Made by a program: the position numbers and the translations under genes. Below are positions 28,217 to 34,492 of a stretch of 34,492 nt of DNA, piece after piece; positions within the stretch are counted from its first letter, which is position 1; each line of letters opens with the position of its first letter. This DNA is from Microcaldota archaeon (GTDB taxonomy: Archaea; Micrarchaeota; Micrarchaeia; Norongarragalinales; Norongarragalinaceae): the NCBI GenBank assembly GCA_016212375.1, contig JACRGH010000064.1, forward strand, positions 1-34,492, given 5' to 3'. Under the pieces are notes generated by a model, which saw nothing but the letters and a program-made list of their open reading frames with translations, made no database searches and had not been told where the DNA came from.

Positions 28217-28783
28217 TTAGTCTTCGCTTTCAGGTTTTCCTTGCGCCCGTTTCTTGATTTTTTCCGCGATTTCCGAACGCCTTCGGAGATGCTCCTGCAA
28301 TTTTTGCTTTTCGTCTTCCTTCATGGTCTTCGTCATGATGTACTGCACGTAATCCTGCGTGCTTTGCGAGGCGTCCAAAAGCAAGCTTTGCGCCTCTTCC
28401 ATGGATAAGCGGATTTCATGTGGAAGCTCGATTTCGGCCGCCAGGGGTCCGTATTTGAGGCACAAGTTGAGCAGCGTCGAAAAGTCTTCGGTCAGAATGC
28501 GCACGCGGGTGCTGCAGGAATACATCAGGTGCTTGGCCAAGCCATCCGCGGTGGGCTCTTCCGTTTCCAATGCCGGGTCGATTTCGCCTTTGCAATACAG
28601 CACGCCGCGCTCCTTGGTCAGCCGTCCGACGAAGTCAATCAACGAGTTTTCAATGCCTTCACGGGACGGTCCGTGGGCGTCGAAGTACAGCGTGGCCAAA
28701 ATGGCGCCATGCCGTGCCGATTCTTCGAATAGGTCTTCCAATTCTTCCTCGGAGACTTCGCCGGTGAACTGCGCTCTAGACAT
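28217..28783 (-). CDS. Uncharacterised soluble protein
   Basis: 188-aa ORF, charged C-terminal helix, no competing ORF. Confidence 0.7.
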   Translation of the reverse strand: MSRAQFTGEVSEEELEDLFEESARHGAILATLYFDAHGPSREGIENSLIDFVGRLTKERGVLYCKGEIDPALETEEPTADGLAKHLMYSCSTRVRILTEDFSTLLNLCLKYGPLAAEIELPHEIRLSMEEAQSLLLDASQSTQDYVQYIMTKTMKEDEKQKLQEHLRRRSEIAEKIKKRAQGKPESED

Positions 28784-28936
28784 AAGGTTACAGTTGTGCG
28801 GAATCCGGTTTTTAAACGGTGGTTATCCGCTCAATCTGCGGGTTGAATGCAGAGGTTAAACGGGTTGGAAAACGCTTTGGGCCGCCGGTTGCCCGGGGTG
28901 CCAAAATGAGGAAAATGTAAAGAAACGATTCGGCGA

Positions 28937-29122
28937 TTACGTCCGCCAGGTGTTCGTGTTCAAATCCGGCGTCTTCATGTAGCCGTCCTTGATGACGTAT
29001 TTATGGGACGCATTGTGGGCGCACACGTAGATGCCGCTTGATTGCTTGTTCAGTTTCATACCGAAACCGTCCTGAAAACAGGCTCGGCAGTTCATGATGA
29101 TATCGTCACCAACAACGGTCAT
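28937..29122 (-). CDS. Small zinc-ribbon-like protein
   Basis: CRAC ... YVCAHNASH pattern in 61 aa. Confidence 0.55.
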   Translation of the reverse strand: MTVVGDDIIMNCRACFQDGFGMKLNKQSSGIYVCAHNASHKYVIKDGYMKTPDLNTNTWRT

Positions 29123-29309
29123 ATGCGGGGCACCTCTGTGATTCTTGGGGGTTTTCTTGCAGGGCCGGCAAACGTGTGTTTTTGGGTATTGTCGGTTCTG
29201 GGATTAGCGGTAACGAAAAGGCGGTTTAAATAGGTTAACTCGCGGATGGTGGGTAAAAAATACAACCGTTTGTCTTTCCCTTTTTTCCAGGCTTAGGCGA
29301 CGTTGGTTT

Positions 29310-30197
29310 TCAGGTCTGCGCCTTCACGTTCTGCCCCGAAAGTCCCCGCGAGAAGCCCTGGGCCATGGAAAAACCGATGTTGGAAAAGATGTCCGACAAT
29401 GCCGGGATTTGCGGCGTGATGTCGCACTCCATCGGCGTGGTTCCGCCGTCGGTCTGCAAGCCGGAAAGAGCGGCCGCTTTAATCAATGCGTCTTTGCGGC
29501 TACCGATTTGGTCCACGAGGCCGGCGTTCAGCGCGGTCTTTGCCGAGATGATGCGGGCGTCCAAAAGCGGCTCAAACGCCTCCGTCAATTTGCCCGACCG
29601 TCCGGCGCGCACATCCGTGACGAACCGCCCAGCCGTTTCGGTAATGAGCTCCTGGAGCAAGGCTTTCTCCGCAAGCGTCATATTGCGGTATCCTGCCCCG
29701 ATGTCCTTGAGCGCACCGGATTTTATGGCGTATTGTTGCACGCCGATTTTGTTCAACAATTCTTCATAATTGGTCACGTCCGTGACCGCGCCGATAGAGC
29801 CGGTGATGGTGTTCGGATTCGCCACGATGTACTGCGTGCCGGCGGCGGAGTAATAGCCCCCGGATGCGGCCACTTCGCTTAAATAGCCAACTGTGGTCTT
29901 GCCGGATTCGTTCAGCGCCCGCAACGCGTCGTATATTTCAGTTGATGCGACGGCCGAGCCGCCGGGTGAATTGATTTCAACCAACAGGGCTTTGGATGAG
30001 CCGCTTTGGAAGCTTTCCAGCGCCTGCACGATATCCCGTGCGGATGCCTGTCCCGATGCTGGGTATAAGCCGATGGGTCCGTCGATGTGCAGGACGCTGA
30101 CGCAGGATGATTCGGATGCGGTTTGGAACGCCCAGGCGCCCGCGGTCGTGAATGCCAATATCGCGATGAGGATGGCGATGATTTTCAAAAAATCCAT
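29310..30197 (-). CDS. Signal peptide peptidase SppA-like serine protease (S49)
   Basis: N-terminal TM; LLVEINSPGGSAVASTEIYDALRAL; YLSEVAASGGYYSAAGTQYIVANPNTITGSIGAV. Confidence 0.92.
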   Translation of the reverse strand: MDFLKIIAILIAILAFTTAGAWAFQTASESSCVSVLHIDGPIGLYPASGQASARDIVQALESFQSGSSKALLVEINSPGGSAVASTEIYDALRALNESGKTTVGYLSEVAASGGYYSAAGTQYIVANPNTITGSIGAVTDVTNYEELLNKIGVQQYAIKSGALKDIGAGYRNMTLAEKALLQELITETAGRFVTDVRAGRSGKLTEAFEPLLDARIISAKTALNAGLVDQIGSRKDALIKAAALSGLQTDGGTTPMECDITPQIPALSDIFSNIGFSMAQGFSRGLSGQNVKAQT

Positions 30198-30405
30198 GGT
30201 GACTCTCAAACGGTTCGGTCCCATTTATTGCTTTGGTTGTGCGGCGTGCCGTCGGCATGGTGTGCAAGCCGCCTGGGCATTTTTTTTGTGGGGGAGGGTC
30301 CGCTTGTTTTTTTTGGATTGCCTAGGTTTGTTTTTTTACCCGGTTTTTCCGTTTGCCGCCTTCAAGTGCGATGGTTTTAATGGTGGTCCGACCCAAAACG
30401 GACTC

Positions 30406-30933
30406 ATGATGGACTGGTTGCAATTGTTGGCCTTCATCCTGCCGGCGTACGTGTCCAATGGGATTCCGGTCCTGTTTCCCGGCCGGACGCCGATTGATTT
30501 GGGCCAAAAACACGACGATGGCAACCGCTTCTTCGGACCGGGCAAGACCATCCGTGGCTTCATTGCCGGCGTTTTGGTCGGCACGCTGTCCGGCGTTTTG
30601 TTGGCATGGATTTGGCCCGCTTTCCTTCCGGTTTTAAGTTTCAATGAAAAAGCCGAACTGTCTTTTCTATTGGCCTTCGGCGCCATGGCCGGCGATTTGC
30701 TGGGCAGCTTCCTGAAACGCCGCCTCCATGTACCGCCCGGTGCCAAAATCCGGTTTTTGGACCAAATCCCCTTCGTGGTCATCGCGTTGCAGTTGGCCCT
30801 GTTGGCATTTCCCCAATTGGCTAGCGCAATCGGTTTATGGGGCTTTGCCTTCCTGATTGTCTTTACGGTCATCATCCACCGCGTGGTGAACTTCATCGCG
30901 TTCAAGGCGGGTCTGAAGCGCGTGCCGTGGTAG
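30406..30933 (+). CDS. carS: CDP-archaeol synthase CarS
   Basis: AYVSNGIPVLFPGRTPIDLGQKHDDGNRFFGPGKTIRGFIAG, GDLLGSFLKRRLHVPPGAKIRFLDQIPF. Confidence 0.93.
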   Translation: MMDWLQLLAFILPAYVSNGIPVLFPGRTPIDLGQKHDDGNRFFGPGKTIRGFIAGVLVGTLSGVLLAWIWPAFLPVLSFNEKAELSFLLAFGAMAGDLLGSFLKRRLHVPPGAKIRFLDQIPFVVIALQLALLAFPQLASAIGLWGFAFLIVFTVIIHRVVNFIAFKAGLKRVPW

Positions 30934-31020
30934 GCGTTTTTCTTTCGGTATTGTTGGCGTTGCCATTTTGGACCAAAGACAGAATAAGCGCCCTTTCGTT
31001 TGTTTTTCGGTATCGCATTA

Positions 31021-31638
31021 ATGGCTTCTTCAAAAAAGCGCAGGGAAAAAGTCAAAGGCCGGGGCTCCGTCCGGAACAAAAAAGCCGCATTGAAAAAAGC
31101 GTCGCAGGACCTTAGCTCCTTTTTCTTGCCGCCCAAGTCTTCCTTTTTCAGTTTTTCCCTTCCTCCCAAGTCGTCTTTTGCCGGCTTCGCTTTGCGTTTC
31201 GCTTTTTTCTTCGGCATCCCTTACGCGTTGTTGCACGTCTTGCCTCTTGGCGGTTTTTTGGACGTCATTGCATTCATTGAGTCCGTGGGCTTGCACGCGC
31301 TGGGCGTCGCATCCGTGGTGTTCGGCTCTTTTCTTTCCGCCAATTCGGCTTGGTTCCAAATCGTGTCCGATTGCAGCGGCTTGGTCATGGTGTCTCTTTT
31401 GTTCGGCCTGCTGTGGTCCACGCCGGTTGCAAAAACTGTCCGCGAGCGCTTTTTCTTGCGGTGGGCGCCGTTGTTGTTGGTTTACAATCTGGTCCGCCTG
31501 CTGGTGGTGTTGTACGTGGGCGGCACTCTAGGCATGCGAGCGATGGATGCGGTGCATCTGGGGTTGTGGCTGGTGGATGCGGCATTAGTGTTAGGGATTT
31601 GGTGGAAGGCGTTTTCGGAAGGTTCCGACACCAAGTGA
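31021..31638 (+). CDS. Archaeosortase/exosortase family protein
   Basis: DCSGLVMVSLLFGLL (Cys), YNLVRLLVVLYVG (Arg), DAVHLGLWLVDAALVLGIWW (His) in TM segments. Confidence 0.82.
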   Translation: MASSKKRREKVKGRGSVRNKKAALKKASQDLSSFFLPPKSSFFSFSLPPKSSFAGFALRFAFFFGIPYALLHVLPLGGFLDVIAFIESVGLHALGVASVVFGSFLSANSAWFQIVSDCSGLVMVSLLFGLLWSTPVAKTVRERFFLRWAPLLLVYNLVRLLVVLYVGGTLGMRAMDAVHLGLWLVDAALVLGIWWKAFSEGSDTK

Positions 31639-31664
31639 TTTTTCATATTTCCCATTGCAACCAG

Positions 31665-31723
31665 TTCAGTTTGAACTGAAGTTTGTCTGCACCGAAAACT
31701 ATTTAAGTGTATGTGTGTATACA
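31665..31723. promoter_or_regulatory. vapBC promoter region with two palindromes flanking a TATA-like ATTTAAG
   Basis: TTCAGTT-TG-AACTGAA (31665-31680); TATA-like ATTTAAG near 31701-31707; TGTATACA (31716-31723); ATG at 31729. Confidence 0.5.
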
Positions 31724-31728
31724 TTATT

Positions 31729-31956
31729 ATGGCATTTAAGACGATTACGTTGTCTGTTGAGGCATATGAATTGCTGAAGGCTTCAAAAAAAACCGGAGAA
31801 AGTTTCTCAGACGAAGTCATCCGGACGTTCCGGCACCAAAAGTTCCAAAAATTGTCCGATTTGGCCGGAATCCTTACGGATGAGGAAGCGGATGAATTGG
31901 ACCGGAACGTTGAACAAATCCGGAAAAGCGCCCAGGTACGTCCATGGTCTTTTTAG
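31729..31956 (+). CDS. VapB-type antitoxin
   Basis: FKTITLSVEAYELLKASKKTGESFSDEVIRTF (archaeal VapB/DUF217-like); overlaps vapC. Confidence 0.85.
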   Translation: MAFKTITLSVEAYELLKASKKTGESFSDEVIRTFRHQKFQKLSDLAGILTDEEADELDRNVEQIRKSAQVRPWSF

Positions 31957-32324
31957 ATACTTCGTTCATTATCGATTTTGGCCGTAACAAGACGCTTGCG
32001 GTTGAAAAAATGCAATCCTTTGAAGCATCGGGTACGCCGTTACGCGTTTGTACCCCCGTGATTTTTGAGTTGAGCAGCGGTTGGCCACCCGGCATCGATG
32101 ACAAACGCAAGGCCCTTTTGCAACGCATGCAAGTCGTCCCGTTTGACGCAACCCACGCCGAAAAAGCAGGCGCTCTGAACCGGCACCTAATCCAACAAGG
32201 CCAAGGAATCGGCGCATTGGATGCCATGATTGCCGCCGTAGCATTGGTCGAAGGCGAGGCGCTGGTCACGCGAAACAAGAAGCATTACGAACGCGTGGCC
32301 GGACTCGAGGTTTTGGACTATTGA
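31944..32324 (+). CDS. VapC-type PIN domain toxin
   Basis: FLDTSFIIDFGRN, IFELSSG, GIGALDAMIAAVALVEGEALVTRNKKHYERV. Confidence 0.93.
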   Translation: MVFLDTSFIIDFGRNKTLAVEKMQSFEASGTPLRVCTPVIFELSSGWPPGIDDKRKALLQRMQVVPFDATHAEKAGALNRHLIQQGQGIGALDAMIAAVALVEGEALVTRNKKHYERVAGLEVLDY

Positions 32325-32341
32325 TTTCATAGTCTTCCGGC

Positions 32342-32893
32342 CTAGTCGCGTTGTTTTTTCCTTGTCGGAAGCGCGTTACGCGGAGCCGGAGGGGAGGTGT
32401 CCCAGTGTTCGCCGGATATTTCCTCTCCGTTCAGGGCGCGTCCGAGGTGCCCGATGGCGGTTTTCCACCGGTCTCGTTCTGTTGTAGTGGCCTTCCGATT
32501 CAGGTCACTTTGGCTTATTATGCTGCGCAGGTATTCTGTGACTTGGGCATGCTGCCGATCGCCAGGGTAGCTGTTCGCAGTCAGACGGTTCGGGGCGTCC
32601 TGGCCCTGTCCGACCCGGACTGAATTTTCGCTGGTTGAAAATGCGATGTGCAAGTGCGGGTTGGTTTGCGGGTCTTTGCCTTTTTCCACCATTTGCATCT
32701 GCAATTCGTGGGGGCGGTGGCCTTTGACGTATTGGAGTCGGTGGATTGCGATTACGACGTCGTGAGTCGGCATGTTTGGAAGGTGGCCGCGGTATTCGAA
32801 CCGGTCGAATATGTTCGACGCATCGGGGATGCTTTTAAACGTCAGCTTTTCGTCCCCTCCGTGTTTGGAAAGTGGCATGATTTCAAAGCTCAT
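32342..32893 (-). CDS. Uncharacterised protein
   Basis: ORF with ATG at 32893 and TATA-like CGATATATTGG just upstream (minus strand). Confidence 0.6.
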   Translation of the reverse strand: MSFEIMPLSKHGGDEKLTFKSIPDASNIFDRFEYRGHLPNMPTHDVVIAIHRLQYVKGHRPHELQMQMVEKGKDPQTNPHLHIAFSTSENSVRVGQGQDAPNRLTANSYPGDRQHAQVTEYLRSIISQSDLNRKATTTERDRWKTAIGHLGRALNGEEISGEHWDTSPPAPRNALPTRKKQRD

Positions 32894-32981
32894 GTTGGCC
32901 TTTCGGTTTGAACCAATATATCGTTTTTGGCCCTTTTGCAAAACGCCTTAAAAGCACGTCGCCATAGGTTTTCTTCAAGAT

Positions 32982-33090
32982 AGCCCCGTCGTCTAGTGGT
33001 CAAGGATAGCAGCCTTTGGAGCTGTGGACAGCGGTTCGAATTGTTCGAGCGTCAGACGTAGCTTCGGACACGAAAATCCGCTCGGGGCTA
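32982..33090 (+). tRNA. tRNA-Gln (anticodon TTG) with a 36-nt intron in the T-loop
   Basis: Acceptor AGCCCCG/CGGGGCT, D-arm GTCT/GGAT, anticodon arm GCAGC-CTTTGGA-GCTGT, T-stem AGCGG/CCGCT; spliced product 73 nt; TTAAAAG box about 30 nt upstream; T-run after. Confidence 0.93.
33041..33076 (+). other. tRNA intron at position 59/60, canonical bulge-helix-bulge
   Basis: Helix AGCGG/CCGCT, 4-bp helix TTCG/CGAA, inner helix TGTTCGA/TTCGGACA region, 3-nt bulges AAT (33039-33041) and AAT (33075-33077). Confidence 0.88.
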
Positions 33091-33297
33091 TTTTTTCTTT
33101 TTCATCCAGTTTTTTTCACTTTTCCGCGAAGGTTTGGTTTTTCTCATTTTCTTTTTTTTCTGCGCTTTCCGGTATTGATTGCCATTCCTGGCCCGGGTCT
33201 TTCCTCGTTTTGGCGTCCGGTTCTGTCATCTTTTTACGCTTCGTCCATTGTCGCTCGCGTCTTGGTTTTTAAGCCGCTGCGCCATTTTTACAACGCC

Positions 33298-33993
33298 ATG
33301 ATTCGCCTCGTCGTGTTTGACTTGTGGAACACCCTCATCCGGAACACATGCACACTGGGCGGGATTCCCACCACGGTCCGGCACGAACTGGGCTTGCATG
33401 AAATGGATTGGCGCACCTTCATTGAAGCTTACGACCAGGCGTTTTGTTTGAAGCCCGTCGTTTCTCTTGAGTCGGCCATGGAGGAACTTTGCAAACGGTG
33501 CGGGGCTGACGTAACGGCTGAACGGAAAGCCGCGGCGTGCCACAAAATCGAGCACCTCAAGGACTGCGTTGAGCCGTTTGCGGAAACGTTTGCCGCCCTA
33601 AAGGCGCTAAAAAAAGACGGCTACCAATTGGTGGTGCTGACCAACACGAACAACCCCGCGTTGAAGTTTGCTTTCCAAAAAGCGCCCGTGGACCACTATG
33701 TCGACGCCGTCATTGCGTCCTGCGAAGAGGGCCTTATCAAACCAGATGTGCGGCTGTACGCCCGGATGTTGCAACGGCTGCGCGTCGGACCGGACGAGGC
33801 GTTGATGGTGGGTGACAACGTGCATAACGACGTGTTAGCGGCGAAAGCCGTGGGGATGCATGCGGTATTGCTGGACCGGCGCGATGTGCACAACTATCCG
33901 GATAAAATCCGGACCTTGGATGAGTTGCCCGATTATTTGGACCGCCTTAACCGGGCCCAGGTGGCGCCGACGGTTTCAAAAATGGAGAAATGA
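33298..33993 (+). CDS. HAD-superfamily hydrolase
   Basis: LVVFDLWNTLI, VVLTNTNNPAL, KPDVRLYARMLQRLRVGPDEALMVGDNVHNDVLAAKAVGMHAVLLDR. Confidence 0.94.
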   Translation: MIRLVVFDLWNTLIRNTCTLGGIPTTVRHELGLHEMDWRTFIEAYDQAFCLKPVVSLESAMEELCKRCGADVTAERKAAACHKIEHLKDCVEPFAETFAALKALKKDGYQLVVLTNTNNPALKFAFQKAPVDHYVDAVIASCEEGLIKPDVRLYARMLQRLRVGPDEALMVGDNVHNDVLAAKAVGMHAVLLDRRDVHNYPDKIRTLDELPDYLDRLNRAQVAPTVSKMEK

Positions 33994-34000
33994 TTTGTGC

Positions 34001-34366
34001 ATGGCCAATCGCGACTCATCGGCTGACGGTGTGCCTTTATCCGCTGTTTCGCTTCCGTCCAAAATCGGGACTTCCATTTCACCTGAGCCGACCATCAACT
34101 CTTCGATGGACGAGCACCGCGTTTTTCCGGCCTCCGTGGCGTTTTCCAAATCGGCGCACGTCAAAAGCCGCTCCGAATACGACGCGATTTATAAAAAATC
34201 CATCGAGGCACCGGAGGCGTTCTGGTCCGAGCAGGCGCGCACCCGCCTTGATTGGTCCAAACCGTTTGACTCGGTTCTTGAATGGGTTCCGCCGTTTGCC
34301 AAGTGGTTCCAAGGCGGGCAATTGAACGCCGCGTACAATTGTTTGGACCGCCACCTAGTACTATGA
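34001..34366 (+). pseudogene. acs: Acetyl-CoA synthetase N-terminal fragment, truncated
   Basis: SRSEYDAIYKKSIEAPEAFWSEQARTRLDWSKPFDSVLEWVPPFAKWFQGGQLNAAYNCLDRHL, then VL-stop and an abrupt AT-rich sequence. Confidence 0.87.
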
Positions 34367-34492
34367 CAAGTTAGTTTTTTAGTAAAGTTTTTATTCTCCG
34401 GACGCCTAACCTTCAACAGGGCAAAACAAACGAGGAGGGCGTCCAATGAGAAAATTAAAACTCAAACCAAAAGAAGTCACTCGCCTTAAGGA
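34356..34492 (+). mobile_element. Probable insertion sequence left end; partial transposase ORF from 34446
   Basis: Interrupts acs at CTAG (34355-34358); AT-rich leader, inverted pair GGACGCC/GGCGTCC (34399-34444 region), SD-like GAGGAG then ATG AGA AAA TTA AAA (MRKLKLKPKEVTRLK...). Confidence 0.6.

Noticed and set aside
29893-30933. 346-aa plus-strand ORF as one protein
   Set aside because: Its first half is antisense to sppA; only the CarS part from ATG 30406 is supported.
32982-33090. tRNA as a pseudogene disrupted in the T-arm
   Set aside because: The extra 36 nt make a canonical BHB with exact splice sites and removal gives a perfect tRNA.
33016-33297. N-terminal extension of the HAD ORF
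   Set aside because: Covers the tRNA and T-rich spacer; true start is ATG 33298 (MIRLVVFDLWNTL).
1-34492. CRISPR array or cas genes
   Set aside because: No regularly spaced repeats and no Cas-like proteins seen; restriction or other known defence genes also not recognised, apart from TA-type pairs.

Overview
Gene-dense archaeal chromosome segment, probably from a DPANN-type lineage. The lineage is an inference from CDC48, RFC small subunit, CarS, an archaeosortase-like protein, topo IA, NFACT-R and an intron-containing tRNA. Recognisable content, left to right: autoinhibited Fic protein; CDC48 AAA ATPase; short asparaginase-domain protein and RFC small subunit; YbjQ-like protein; glycosyltransferase; MBL-fold hydrolase; 8-Cys zinc protein; topoisomerase I; stand-alone NFACT-R protein; HTH-nucleotidyltransferase/HEPN pair; HTH/membrane protein pair; thiol-redox cluster (thioredoxin-like lipoprotein, CcdA, TlpA/DipZ-like); two uncharacterised proteins (one with a GNAT-like segment); rhodanese with an in-frame stop; helical-repeat protein; suf operon (Cys-rich HTH regulator, SufC, SufB, SufD, SufS, orf106, SufU); SppA; CarS plus archaeosortase-like protein; VapBC; tRNA-Gln(TTG) with a 36-nt T-loop intron; HAD hydrolase; and an acetyl-CoA synthetase gene cut off by what looks like an insertion sequence at the right edge. 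The strongest observations are the T-loop tRNA intron with a hand-derivable canonical bulge-helix-bulge, the HTH-NTase/HEPN pair with a perfect operator-like palindrome over its promoter, the CarS-archaeosortase adjacency, the suf operon regulator, the stop-interrupted rhodanese and the broken acs. All family calls come from motif recognition by eye; no database search was run.
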